A DNA stretch of 64,000 bases. It comes from an uncultured Barnesiella sp. (lineage in GTDB: Bacteria; Bacteroidota; Bacteroidia; Bacteroidales; Barnesiellaceae). Position numbers and translations under genes: made by a program. The stretch is from positions 1-64,000 of the forward strand of contig CALUFO010000008.1 of the NCBI GenBank assembly GCA_944320015.1, read 5' to 3'. Of the stretch, positions 35,627-44,325 are shown one piece after another. Within the stretch, counting starts at the first letter, position 1. Every line of letters starts with the position of its first letter. Under the pieces are notes generated by a model. That model saw only the letters and a list, made by a program, of their open reading frames with translations, did no database searches and was not told the origin of the DNA.

Positions 35627-36168
35627 AGTTTGGCTTGTCGGTATTGTTGTTCTTTTAAGAATATGCTTACATGTTCCACTGTCGATTTCGTGATGGCGAC
35701 GCGCCCCGAGCGTACGAATTGCATCACGTCGTATCGGCTCAACTCCTCGAATAGGGCTTGTGTCTCGTCGGTGTGCCCCGATTTTTCGATGACCGTATAG
35801 GTGCGGTTTACTTCCAGTATGCGGGCGTTGTGTTTTCTCACCAGATCTTCGATGTGCTTGTCGTCCAGTAGTTTGTCGGTAGGCACTTTGTAGAGGGCGA
35901 CTTCTTGGAATACGATTTCGTCGTCGGTATAGAAGAAAGCTCGCAATATATCGATGCGTTTCTCAATCTGTTTGACCAGTTTTTCTATTGTCTCTCGATC
36001 GCTGTATGTCGTGATGGTAAACTTATGTACCCCTTCGATAGCCGAGGCCGACACCGACAGGCTCTCGATATTGAGTTGTCGGCGGGTGAAGATAATCGAG
36101 ATTTGGTTGAGCAACCCCACTTGGTTCTCGGAGTAAACGGTTACGGTATATAATGTTTTGTCTGTCAT
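35623..36168 (-). CDS. ilvN: Acetolactate synthase, regulatory small subunit
   Basis: 181 residues. The N-terminal ACT domain (about 4-80) begins LYTVTVYSENQVGLLNQISIIFTRRQLNIESLSV, the valine-binding region responsible for feedback inhibition. The C-terminal ALS-small domain follows (about 85-175). It pairs with the IlvB catalytic subunit, whose gene ends 7 nt upstream. Length matches the family. Confidence 0.96.
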   Translation of the reverse strand: MTDKTLYTVTVYSENQVGLLNQISIIFTRRQLNIESLSVSASAIEGVHKFTITTYSDRETIEKLVKQIEKRIDILRAFFYTDDEIVFQEVALYKVPTDKLLDDKHIEDLVRKHNARILEVNRTYTVIEKSGHTDETQALFEELSRYDVMQFVRSGRVAITKSTVEHVSIFLKEQQYRQAKL

Positions 36169-36175
36169 AGCGATA

Positions 36176-37885
36176 TTAATATTTTTCGGTGGCGTTGAGC
36201 ATGATGTTCGTTACGCAGGCTCCGGCGGGAGTCATGGGGAATACCATGCAATCGGGGTCTATTTGGACATCGAGCAGATAGGCGCCCCGGTGGCCGAGCA
36301 TTCGCCCGATGGCGGCGTCGAGTTCTTCACGGGTGGCGACTCGTTCGCCTGCGATGCCATAGGCGGCGGCTATGCCGGTGAAATCGGGGTTGAGCATGGG
36401 TGTCTCGGAATAGCGTTTGTTGAAGAAGAGTGCCTGCCATTGTTTTACCATACCCAAGAAGTTGTTGTTGAGAATGATAATCTTCACATCGACTCCATAT
36501 TGCATAATGGTTCCCAACTCTTGCAGGGTCATTTGTATTCCCCCGTCGCCGGTGAAGAAGCACACGGTACGGTCGGGGCGGCCTATTTTGGCTCCAATAG
36601 CGGCGGGGAGTCCAAACCCCATTGTGCCCAAACCTCCCGAAGTGACAATGCTGCGAGAGCGTTTGAACCGATAGTATCTTGCCGAGAACATTTGGTTCTG
36701 TCCCACATCGGTTACTAAGATACTGTCGTTGTCGGTGGCTTCCGAGATTTTGCGAACGACTTCGCCCATGTTCATGAGTTCTTTTTGGGGGTGCAGTTCC
36801 GGGTTGATTACTTTTTCGATTTCTACTTGTTCACATTCGGCAAAGGAATCGAGCCACTCTTGGTGGCTGGCCGGAGCGATTTCACGGTTCAGGGCCTGCA
36901 ATACGGCACGGGCGTCGCCCAATACCGAGACGTCGCATTTTACGTTTTTGTTAAATTCCGACTGGTCTATGTCGATATGAATTATTTTCGCTTGTCGGGC
37001 ATATTGGTTTAAGTCGCCGGTCACCCGGTCGTCGAACCGCATGCCGATGGCGATGAGCAGGTCGCACTCGTTGGTCTTGACATTGGTGGCGATACTCCCG
37101 TGCATTCCCAGCATACCTTTGTAAAGCGGGTGGTCCGAGGGCATGGCCGATAATCCCAGCAACGTGCAGCCTACCGGTATGTCGGCCGTCTCGGCCAATT
37201 GAGCCAGTTCTTTTTCGGCATTGGCGATAACAACGCCTTGCCCGGCGAGAATAAGGGGCTTTCGGGCTGCGTTGATGAGGCTTGCGGCAGCCTCTATTTC
37301 CGAGGGGTTAATCTCGGGATAGGGGTTGTAGCTGCGTATGAATTGGCATGGCTTGTATTCAAAGTCGGTCAATCCCGTTTGTGCGTCTTTGGCAATATCG
37401 AGAACCACGGGTCCGGGGCGCCCGTTCCCGGCGATGTAGAAAGCGCGAGCCACGGCCCATGCGATTTCGTCGCTGTGCCTTATCTGGTAGCTCCATTTTG
37501 TCACCGGTTGTGTGATACCCACCACATCGGTTTCTTGAAAGGCGTCGGATCCCAATAGCGGCGAAGCTACTTGTCCCGTGATGACGATGAGCGGCGTGCT
37601 ATCCATCATGGCGTCGGAGAGGCCGGTGATGATATTGGTCGCTGCCGGCCCCGATGTAACCATGACAACTCCGGTTTTCCCCGATACCCGTGCATATCCC
37701 TGAGCTGCGTGGGTTGCCCCTTGTTCGTGGCGGACGAGAATGTGCCTCAATTGTTCCCGGTAGTCATAAAGCACATCGAATACCGGCATAATGGCGCCGC
37801 CGGGGTATCCGAAGATGTATTCTGTCTTTTCTGCAATGAGCGATCTGATGAGCGCTTCTGCTCCTTTTATTCTTTCTGTTGCCAT
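36176..37885 (-). CDS. ilvB: Acetolactate synthase, catalytic large subunit
   Basis: A ThDP- and FAD-dependent enzyme of 569 residues that condenses two pyruvates, or pyruvate and 2-oxobutyrate. The activating Glu is in LVRHEQGATHAAQGYAR (about 51-67). The FAD domain is in the middle. The ThDP motif is GDGGIQMTLQELGT through LNNN (about 438-468). It lies 17 nt after ilvD, in the standard order of this operon. Confidence 0.97.
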   Translation of the reverse strand: MATERIKGAEALIRSLIAEKTEYIFGYPGGAIMPVFDVLYDYREQLRHILVRHEQGATHAAQGYARVSGKTGVVMVTSGPAATNIITGLSDAMMDSTPLIVITGQVASPLLGSDAFQETDVVGITQPVTKWSYQIRHSDEIAWAVARAFYIAGNGRPGPVVLDIAKDAQTGLTDFEYKPCQFIRSYNPYPEINPSEIEAAASLINAARKPLILAGQGVVIANAEKELAQLAETADIPVGCTLLGLSAMPSDHPLYKGMLGMHGSIATNVKTNECDLLIAIGMRFDDRVTGDLNQYARQAKIIHIDIDQSEFNKNVKCDVSVLGDARAVLQALNREIAPASHQEWLDSFAECEQVEIEKVINPELHPQKELMNMGEVVRKISEATDNDSILVTDVGQNQMFSARYYRFKRSRSIVTSGGLGTMGFGLPAAIGAKIGRPDRTVCFFTGDGGIQMTLQELGTIMQYGVDVKIIILNNNFLGMVKQWQALFFNKRYSETPMLNPDFTGIAAAYGIAGERVATREELDAAIGRMLGHRGAYLLDVQIDPDCMVFPMTPAGACVTNIMLNATEKY

Positions 37886-37902
37886 AGTTTTTCCCGTGAA
37901 AT

Positions 37903-39756
37903 TTAGATGATGCGAACCGCTCCTTTATCGGCCGAGCTTACCATCGCCGCATAGGCTTGCAACGCTTTCGATACCTCTCTTTTCCTTTGTCGGGGAGTGA
38001 AGGCTTGCTTCCCGCGGCTATTCTCTTCGGCTCGACGGCGATTCATCTCTGTTTCTTCGATGAGCAGGTTGATGCTTCGGTTTGGAATGTCGATTTCGAT
38101 TATATCGCCGTCATGTACCAGTCCTATATTCCCGCCGGCTGCCGCCTCGGGTGAGATATGCCCGATCGAGAGTCCCGATGTCCCTCCCGAAAAACGTCCG
38201 TCGGTGATGAGGGCGCAGGCTTTGCCCAAGTGTCTCGATTTGATATAAGAGGTGGGGTAGAGCATCTCTTGCATGCCGGGGCCTCCTTTGGGTCCTTCGT
38301 AGGTGATGACGACTACATCGCCGCTTTCCACTTTCCCGCCCAGTATTCCTTCGCAGGCTTCTTCCTGCGACTCGAATACTTTGGCCCGTCCTTTGAACCG
38401 GAATATTTTTTCGTCGACACCGGCGGTTTTGACGATACACCCGTCTTGGGCGATATTCCCGAAAAGCACGGCCAATCCGCCGTCTTTTACATATGCGTGG
38501 TCGAAATCACGGATACATCCTTCGCTGCGGTCGGTGTCGAGCGTACTGTAATAGTTTTCCTGTGAAGCCATCACGAGGTTGAAATGATTGCCCGGAGCGC
38601 TTTTCCACAGCGTTTCGGCAGGTTCGGGGCATACACCGTTTTGCAGGGCGTATTGTTCGATAGCCTCCGATAGGCTTTTCCGGTCTACACGCGAGACCGA
38701 AGTGTCGATCAAGCCTTCTTTTCCCAGTATCGCCAAGATAGAAAGGATACCGCCCGCCCGGTTTACATCTTGTATGTGGTAGTGCGAGTTGGGCGCAACT
38801 TTACAAAGAACGGGCGATTGGCGAGAGAGCATGTCTATGTCTTTTATCGTGAAGTCTACGCCGGCCTCTTGTGCTATGGCGAGCAGGTGCAATACCGTGT
38901 TGGTCGAGCCTCCCATGGCGATGTCGAGAGTCATGGCGTTGAGGAAGGCCTCCCGGGTGGCGATGCTTCGGGGCAACACGCTTTCGTCTCCGTCCCGGTA
39001 GTAGGCGTAACAGTTCTCTACGATTTGGCGGGCTGCATCGATAAAAAGCCGTTCCCGGTTGCGGTGGGTGGCTACAATCGTTCCGTTCCCGGGGAGCGCC
39101 AAACCGATAGCTTCGTTGAGGCAGTTCATCGAGTTGGCGGTGAACATTCCCGAGCAAGAACCACAGGTGGGGCATGCTGCGAATTCGACCTGCCGCACCC
39201 GTTCGTTGTCGATACTTTCGTCGGCCGATTCGACCATGGCATCGATGAGGTCGAGTCCCTGGCCATTCAGGTTCCCGGCTTCCATAGGGCCTCCCGATAC
39301 GAATATGGTGGGAATATTCAGCCGCATGGCGGCCATGAGCATGCCCGGGGTGATTTTGTCGCAATTGCTGATGCACACCATAGCGTCGGCTTTGTGGGCG
39401 TTGACCATATATTCCACGCTGTCGGCGATGAGGTCGCGCGACGGTAATGAGTAGAGCATGCCATCGTGCCCCATGGCTATGCCGTCGTCGATGGCGATAG
39501 TGTTGAACTCTGCGGCGAAGCAGCCCAATTTTTCTATCTCTCTCTTGACGGTTTGTCCTATTTCGTGCAGGTGTACATGCCCCGGGACGAATTGGGTAAA
39601 TGAATTGACCACGGCGATGATAGGTTTCCCCATCGCTTCGGGTTTCATGCCATTGGCTCGCCATAAAGCTCTGGCGCCTGCCATTCTCCTCCCGGCTGTA
39701 CTGGTTTCGCTTCGTAACTGATGTCTCATAATTCGTTTTTGTTCGATTGCTGTCAA
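37903..39756 (-). CDS. ilvD: Dihydroxy-acid dehydratase
   Basis: 617 residues; an iron-sulfur enzyme producing 2-oxo acids in valine and isoleucine synthesis. Cluster ligands and nearby motifs are [12 protein letters not shown] (about 127-138) and [19 protein letters not shown] (about 195-213). The C-terminal barrel has [20 protein letters not shown]. It is the first structural gene of the ilv operon and lies just behind an attenuator terminator at 39753-39790 and a leader peptide at 39845-39913. Confidence 0.97.
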   Translation of the reverse strand: MTAIEQKRIMRHQLRSETSTAGRRMAGARALWRANGMKPEAMGKPIIAVVNSFTQFVPGHVHLHEIGQTVKREIEKLGCFAAEFNTIAIDDGIAMGHDGMLYSLPSRDLIADSVEYMVNAHKADAMVCISNCDKITPGMLMAAMRLNIPTIFVSGGPMEAGNLNGQGLDLIDAMVESADESIDNERVRQVEFAACPTCGSCSGMFTANSMNCLNEAIGLALPGNGTIVATHRNRERLFIDAARQIVENCYAYYRDGDESVLPRSIATREAFLNAMTLDIAMGGSTNTVLHLLAIAQEAGVDFTIKDIDMLSRQSPVLCKVAPNSHYHIQDVNRAGGILSILAILGKEGLIDTSVSRVDRKSLSEAIEQYALQNGVCPEPAETLWKSAPGNHFNLVMASQENYYSTLDTDRSEGCIRDFDHAYVKDGGLAVLFGNIAQDGCIVKTAGVDEKIFRFKGRAKVFESQEEACEGILGGKVESGDVVVITYEGPKGGPGMQEMLYPTSYIKSRHLGKACALITDGRFSGGTSGLSIGHISPEAAAGGNIGLVHDGDIIEIDIPNRSINLLIEETEMNRRRAEENSRGKQAFTPRQRKREVSKALQAYAAMVSSADKGAVRII

Positions 39757-39790
39757 AAGAAAAACCTTTCCGTGGTGTGGAAAGGTTTTT
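39751..39790 (-). promoter_or_regulatory. Attenuator: terminator hairpin in the ilv leader
   Basis: Read on the minus strand, AAAAACCTTTCC and GGAAAGGTTTTT pair perfectly (12 bp) around ACACCAC, followed by a U-rich CTTTT tract. The hairpin ends before the ilvD start. A competing segment, GGTGGAAAGG (complement at 39835-39844), follows the leader peptide stop codon directly. It can pair with CCTTTCCACACC in the first arm, forming an antiterminator. Confidence 0.88.
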
Positions 39791-39844
39791 ACAATTACTC
39801 TAATTCAATATTCTATGAGAAGTAACTACATACGCCTTTCCACC

Positions 39845-39913
39845 TTATCGACTCACGACAAGAATCATGCTAATGACCGATAGAGAAATCACATGTAGTA
39901 ACATTGTAACCAT
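39845..39913 (-). CDS. ilv operon leader peptide
   Basis: A 22-residue peptide, starting MVTMLLHVISLSV and ending with SR. Twelve of its 22 residues are branched-chain: five Val, four Leu and three Ile. Its start lies about 15 nt after the predicted transcription start. The stop codon is immediately followed by the antiterminator strand. A ribosome that stalls in the Ile/Leu/Val codons leaves that strand free, so antitermination occurs; a ribosome that reaches the stop covers it, and the terminator forms. This is the classical branched-chain amino acid attenuation logic. Confidence 0.85.
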   Translation of the reverse strand: MVTMLLHVISLSVISMILVVSR

Positions 39914-39934
39914 ATAATTGTGTTTGTGATGTTG

Positions 39935-39966
39935 CAAATGTATGACTATTTTGCAATATAAACAAA
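39935..39966 (-). promoter_or_regulatory. Consensus promoter of the ilv operon
   Basis: On the minus strand, TTTG (complement at 39963-39966), a 20-nt spacer and TACATTTG (complement at 39935-39942) match the Bacteroidota consensus. The transcription start is expected near 39928, about 15 nt before the leader peptide ATG. Confidence 0.85.
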
Positions 39967-40131
39967 TAATTTGAAAGAAAATTTGCGATTCAAATTTAAA
40001 TTTGCATTCGTTTAGGGTGTTTTTAGAAATAAATGAAAGATAAAACCAGTTATAACTGCATGATTGTAATCCTATTAAATAATTCGATATAGCTTCTCCG
40101 GGAGAGGGCTGGAATTGAGAAAAATAAAATG

Positions 40132-40139
40132 TATCTTTG
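40132..40139 (+). promoter_or_regulatory. -7 element for tamL
   Basis: TATCTTTG. Transcription should start near 40146. The open frame of tamL extends back to a TTG (40137) that overlaps this box, so that TTG cannot be the start. The -33 element is weak. Confidence 0.55.
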
Positions 40140-40178
40140 CAAGACAATAGCAGTAGAACATTTAATTCATCAATAGCG

Positions 40179-42485
40179 TTGAGAGTTCGTCGAGTCATAA
40201 TGGCCGCAGGAGTTGCAATCGTCGGTATTGTGCTGGTGTCGTGCAGCCCTACCCGTCATGTCGCCGATGGGAGCTATTTGCTCGATCATGTAAAGATAGA
40301 GACCGATGATAAGTCGGTGAAGCCTTCGGACTTGAAATCTTACCTGCGACAGGAACCCAACCATCGCATGTTCGGCCTTTTCAGGTTTACTCTCGGGCTG
40401 TATAATTTGTCGGGGAACGACACGACCAAATGGTATAACCGTTGGGTGCGAAAGGCGGGCTCACCACCGGTTATTTATGACCCGGAGCTGATGGAGAACT
40501 CTCGGCTGCAAATGGAGCGGGCGATGAACAACAGGGGGTATATGGCTGCCCGGGTAGAGGCCGATACTCTTTCGAAAGGCAAGCGCATGGATGTGACTTA
40601 TCGGGTGTCGACCCATGAGCCGCATTATATAGACGATATAGATTACCTCATTCCCAACGATACCATTTCGCGCCTAATCGAGCGGCGATATAGCGCACAT
40701 TCTCTTTTGAGAAAAGGGGCGAATTTCGACCGTAATGTGTTGGACGAGGAGCGGCAGCGTATTGCCGATATTTTGCGGCGCGACGGTTTTTACGCTTTCA
40801 ACAAAGAATTGATTACCTATACCGCCGATACGGCCGACCGCTCGAAAGCTGTCGACCTCACCATGAATATTGTTCCGGAAGCTATGGCCAACGCCTCGGG
40901 GTATAGGCCTTATGAGCGATATTATATGCGGAGGATTTATTTTGTCCTTTCGTTTGACCCTTCGGTAACCGATTCGATCGATGTCTCCAACGCCCAAATG
41001 TATAAGAATTACTATTTTGTGGAGGGCGAGCACCCGTATATTCGACGGGAGACATTGGTCGAAAATTGTTTCCTTCGTCCCGGATTGTTGTTTAGCAGCC
41101 GCGATGTAGACAATACCTATACGGCGTTCGGGCGATTGCATATTGTCAAATATGTGAATATTCGTTTCGAGTCGGCCGGACAGGACGAGAACGGCAAGAA
41201 TCAACTGGACTGTTATATCCTGCTCAATGAAGACAAATCGCAATCTATTTCACTCGAATTGGAAGGCACAAATTCCGAGGGGGATTTGGGATTTGCCGTG
41301 GGAGCGACTTATCAGCATCGCAATATCTTCAAGGGCTCCGAGACTTTTTCGACTCAGGTGCGCGGGGCTTATGAGAGTTTGTCGGGCGATTTGAGCGGCC
41401 TCATTAACGACCGCTATACCGAGCTGGGCGGTGAGGTGGGAGTGACTTTCCCCAAATTCCTTTTCCCTTTTCTGCGTACCGATTTCCGCCGGCGTATGAA
41501 AGCCAGCACGGAGTATAGCCTCAATTTCAATTTTCAGCAACGCCCCGAATATACCCGTGTCATTTGGGGGGCGGCATGGAAATATAAGTGGACGACCAAC
41601 CGTGGATTCTTCCGCCACAATTACGATTTGCTCGATATAAATTATGTGTATCTGCCGCATAAGACCGATAATTTCCTCGAAACCATAGCACCCGATAATC
41701 CGCTGCTGCGGTATAGTTATGAAGATCACTTCATCATGCGCATGGGATATACGTTTTATTGTTCCAACCTCAACCCTTCTAATCCTGTGCAGCGGCGTTC
41801 CAATGTTTACACGTTCAGGGCTGCGGGCGAGGTGGCCGGCAATCTGCTCAATGCGTTGTCCAAATTGACTTCGGCTCCGACATCGGAAGGATACAAGATA
41901 TTCGGCATTCAGTATTCCCAGTATGCCAAGTTTGATTTTGATTACAGCTTCACCCACTTGATAGACGAGCGCAATTCGATAGCGTTTCATGTCGGCGGGG
42001 GGATAGGGATTCCTTATGGAAATTCCGATATATTACCGTTTGAGAAACGCTATTATTCGGGTGGTGCCAACAGTGTGCGAGGCTGGTCGGTGAGAACGTT
42101 GGGGCCGGGCAGCTATAACGGGAACAACTCGGTATCGGAGTTTATCAACCAGTGTGGCGATATACGTTTCGATATGAATCTCGAATATCGGGCGAAACTT
42201 TTCTGGAAAGTCGAGTTGGGGGCATTTATCGATGCCGGCAATATATGGACAATACGCAACTATGAGGCACAGCCCGGTGGGCAATTCCGCCTCGACTCGT
42301 TTTATAAAGAGATTGCGCTGGCCTATGGATTGGGTGTGCGTCTTGATTTCAATTACTTCCTCCTCCGTTTCGACTTGGGAATGAAGGCCTATAATCCGGC
42401 GGCCGGGCAGGAGCATTGGGCTATCGCCTCACAGAATTTCAAGCGTGACGCGGCATTCCATTTCACGGTGGGGTATCCGTTCTGA
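40179..42485 (+). CDS. tamL: TamL: BamA/TamA-family outer-membrane lipoprotein
   Basis: About 768 residues. The N-terminus contains a lipobox (VLVSC), so the protein is lipidated; this distinguishes TamL from TamA. POTRA-like domains span about 20-400 (PHYIDDIDYLIPNDTISRLI is one linker region). The C-terminal 16-stranded Omp85 barrel holds the conserved GGANSVRGWSVRTLGPGSY segment (the VRGW/Y motif of loop L6), and ends in an aromatic residue. It acts with TamB in outer-membrane biogenesis. I chose TTG 40179, because it gives a basic n-region (MRVRRV) before the hydrophobic stretch; ATG 40200 is an alternative with no positive charge. Confidence 0.9.
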   Translation: MRVRRVIMAAGVAIVGIVLVSCSPTRHVADGSYLLDHVKIETDDKSVKPSDLKSYLRQEPNHRMFGLFRFTLGLYNLSGNDTTKWYNRWVRKAGSPPVIYDPELMENSRLQMERAMNNRGYMAARVEADTLSKGKRMDVTYRVSTHEPHYIDDIDYLIPNDTISRLIERRYSAHSLLRKGANFDRNVLDEERQRIADILRRDGFYAFNKELITYTADTADRSKAVDLTMNIVPEAMANASGYRPYERYYMRRIYFVLSFDPSVTDSIDVSNAQMYKNYYFVEGEHPYIRRETLVENCFLRPGLLFSSRDVDNTYTAFGRLHIVKYVNIRFESAGQDENGKNQLDCYILLNEDKSQSISLELEGTNSEGDLGFAVGATYQHRNIFKGSETFSTQVRGAYESLSGDLSGLINDRYTELGGEVGVTFPKFLFPFLRTDFRRRMKASTEYSLNFNFQQRPEYTRVIWGAAWKYKWTTNRGFFRHNYDLLDINYVYLPHKTDNFLETIAPDNPLLRYSYEDHFIMRMGYTFYCSNLNPSNPVQRRSNVYTFRAAGEVAGNLLNALSKLTSAPTSEGYKIFGIQYSQYAKFDFDYSFTHLIDERNSIAFHVGGGIGIPYGNSDILPFEKRYYSGGANSVRGWSVRTLGPGSYNGNNSVSEFINQCGDIRFDMNLEYRAKLFWKVELGAFIDAGNIWTIRNYEAQPGGQFRLDSFYKEIALAYGLGVRLDFNYFLLRFDLGMKAYNPAAGQEHWAIASQNFKRDAAFHFTVGYPF

Positions 42486-42528
42486 TCTGTTGTTTTCTAT
42501 TGCCTGTGCAAAAAATCGGATTTATATA

Positions 42529-42559
42529 TTTGGAATATCCCGAAATATCCCTAACTTTG
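42529..42559 (+). promoter_or_regulatory. Consensus promoter of the tRNA-Arg gene
   Basis: TTTG at 42529-42532, a 19-nt spacer, and TAACTTTG at 42552-42559 match the consensus. Transcription should start about 15 nt before the mature tRNA. Confidence 0.85.
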
Positions 42560-42581
42560 CAACACTTTTTCATAAAAGGTC

Positions 42582-42655
42582 GGTTGAGTAGCTCAGCTGG
42601 ATAGAGCAACAGCCTTCTAAGCTGTGGGTCTTGGGTTCGAATCCCAACTCAATCA
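42582..42655 (+). tRNA. tRNA-Arg (anticodon TCT)
   Basis: A 74-nt cloverleaf. The acceptor arms are GGTTGAG and CTCAATC, and the D arm is GCTC...GAGC. The anticodon arm is ACAGC-CTTCTAA-GCTGT with TCT at positions 34-36, reading AGA. The T arm is TTGGGTTCGAATCCCAA. The 3' CCA is not encoded. It has its own promoter and terminator. Confidence 0.97.
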
Positions 42656-42661
42656 CCGCGA

Positions 42662-42693
42662 GGGAATAAACGTCGGTTTGTTCCCTTTTTTTT
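42662..42693 (+). terminator. Terminator of the tRNA-Arg gene
   Basis: GGGAATAAAC-GTCG-GTTTGTTCCC forms a 10-bp stem with one wobble pair, followed by a run of eight T. Confidence 0.9.
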
Positions 42694-42790
42694 GTTCTAC
42701 GAGTTGGCTCCTCGTGCCATTGTGGGTCAGTAGAAAATCGGTGGGGATAAGCAAACAAGTTAGTGATTTGGAGAGAAGGGGAGGGATTTG

Positions 42791-43276
42791 TTAAGCGCCC
42801 ATTGAGTCGCAGCCTTCGTTGCTGTCCAGACTGCTTACTTTTACTCGTTTGCGGGAACGGAATACCAGCAAATCGGCCACAAAGTAGTTGAAAAGACCCG
42901 AGATGAGCAGGGCGGCGAGGTTACAATAGATAACGTCCCACTCGAATATCTTTTGGAAAATGAGCAGAAATACCATTTTCATCAAGAAGCCTGCGCCCGA
43001 CGATAGGTTGAATATAAAGAACCGCACACAGAAGTCTTTCACGGAGCGATGCTCGATGCGGCTTTTCCATATCCAGTAGTAGGAGCAAACAAAGTTGCTC
43101 AATACTGCAAATTCAAAACTGATGATAGGGGAGAGGACATATTCCGCCCAATAGCCGTAGCCTTTGAATAGGAAATCGGAGCATATCCACAGCACCAGCG
43201 TGTCGACTCCTGTACCCAGCAGACGACTGACGACAAATTGCAGATAAATGCGCAGTTTCAATATTCCGGCTTTCAC
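42791..43276 (-). CDS. GtrA-family membrane protein
   Basis: 161 residues with four membrane segments, the GtrA fold. Landmarks are FVVSRLLGTGVDTLVLW at the start, and NFVCSYYWIWKSR and LFNYFVADLLVFR, which carry the family's conserved aromatic/basic loops. GtrA proteins are thought to flip polyprenyl-phosphate-linked sugars for glycan modification. The gene starts 10 nt after the CDP-alcohol phosphotransferase gene, with which it forms a two-gene unit. Its charged C-terminal tail is unusual. Confidence 0.92.
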   Translation of the reverse strand: MKAGILKLRIYLQFVVSRLLGTGVDTLVLWICSDFLFKGYGYWAEYVLSPIISFEFAVLSNFVCSYYWIWKSRIEHRSVKDFCVRFFIFNLSSGAGFLMKMVFLLIFQKIFEWDVIYCNLAALLISGLFNYFVADLLVFRSRKRVKVSSLDSNEGCDSMGA

Positions 43277-43286
43277 GACCTTTTAT

Positions 43287-43976
43287 TTATTTCTGAAAGG
43301 GTTTCAGCGGGTCTTGTTGTGACAAAGAACGACGGTCGGTGACAAATTGTACCAGCCAAGCGATAAAGAGGAAGCAGGCGATGAAAAGGCCGGCTATATC
43401 GAACAAGCCTAACGTTTGGCCACCGATAGTCCATTTGAGATTCTCGAGCGATGTATATATAAATACGGTGTTGATGATAATAATGATTAGCCTAAATTCG
43501 GTGGGACCCAGTTTCCCATAAGTGAGCAGGAATTTCCCTTTTACAATTGTCGAGATATAGGTGTAAATCGAAAGCACCAGATAACCTACCAATACCAGCA
43601 TGGCTACATCGAGGCGGAACATGGGCGACAATCCGGCGCCGATACACATGATACAGATAGTAATCGCATCGAGCGAATGGTCGATAAAGAAACCATAAAC
43701 CGGGCGTTGTATGTTGCGCACGCGGGCCAATGTGCCGTCGAGGCTGTCGCCATACCAGTTGATAAACAACCCCAGAGAAGAAATCCACAAATAGTTCTTG
43801 TCGATATGTGCCAATATAAATCCTACTGCGCAAACTACTGCGCCTACCAGACCGGTGTATGTGAGAAAGTCCGATGTAACCCATGCGGGTTGACGTTGAG
43901 CTAACCAAACAAGCGCTTTTTTCTCTGCCGCATTGAGCAGGGAGGTCTGTATTCTTTCTGATGTTTCTTTTCCCAT
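43287..43976 (-). CDS. CDP-alcohol phosphotransferase
   Basis: 229 residues and about six membrane helices. The full catalytic motif is D77-x2-D80-G81-x2-A84-R85-x9-G95-x3-D99-x3-D103. Family members exchange CMP from a CDP-linked lipid or alcohol for another alcohol, as in synthesis of phosphatidylglycerol phosphate, phosphatidylinositol phosphate or ether lipids. The acceptor cannot be told from the motif. Pairing with a GtrA gene suggests a lipid-linked glycan role. A minus-strand -7 box (TACTTTTG, complement at 43992-43999) lies just upstream. Confidence 0.93.
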   Translation of the reverse strand: MGKETSERIQTSLLNAAEKKALVWLAQRQPAWVTSDFLTYTGLVGAVVCAVGFILAHIDKNYLWISSLGLFINWYGDSLDGTLARVRNIQRPVYGFFIDHSLDAITICIMCIGAGLSPMFRLDVAMLVLVGYLVLSIYTYISTIVKGKFLLTYGKLGPTEFRLIIIIINTVFIYTSLENLKWTIGGQTLGLFDIAGLFIACFLFIAWLVQFVTDRRSLSQQDPLKPFQK

Positions 43977-44325
43977 TTCTTAGTTTTTGTACAAAAGTAA
44001 GGATTATTTGGGAAATCAAGTAAAAAAAGGAGATGAATTTACGGAGGTGTGTAAAAGATTTGAAATTTTTGTTTCGCATAGACGATTCCATGAGTGTGGG
44101 TCGCCATGATATTTCGGCTAGCCTCACTCGGAGGCGCTTTGGAGTGTGGCGAGGTTAACCGGTTTGGAGTGAATGTATTGCGAGACGGTTGCGCCGTTTT
44201 TGTTTTGGAGTATGGTCGGGACAGGTTGTCGGGAATGAAAAATTGCGATAATCAAAACAGGCTTTTGTTTGTTATATCTGTATGAACGAAAAAAATAGGA
44301 TTTATCAATATTAAAAAACATGAAT
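43977..44325. other. Intergenic region between divergent genes
   Basis: About 350 nt between the CDP-alcohol phosphotransferase and malate dehydrogenase starts. A -7 box for the former lies at 43992-43999 (minus strand). For malate dehydrogenase no clear consensus promoter is visible. Two short open frames here (44094-44285 plus, 44124-44321 minus) have no gene-like features. I see no hairpin or repeat of note. Confidence 0.5.

Noticed and set aside
39914-40198. Long extension of the ilv leader peptide frame upstream
   Set aside because: The consensus promoter at 39935-39966 lies within it, so only the last 22 codons (from 39913) can be translated from that transcript.
44094-44321. Short open frames in the region upstream of mdh
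   Set aside because: No signal, motif or promoter supports either strand.
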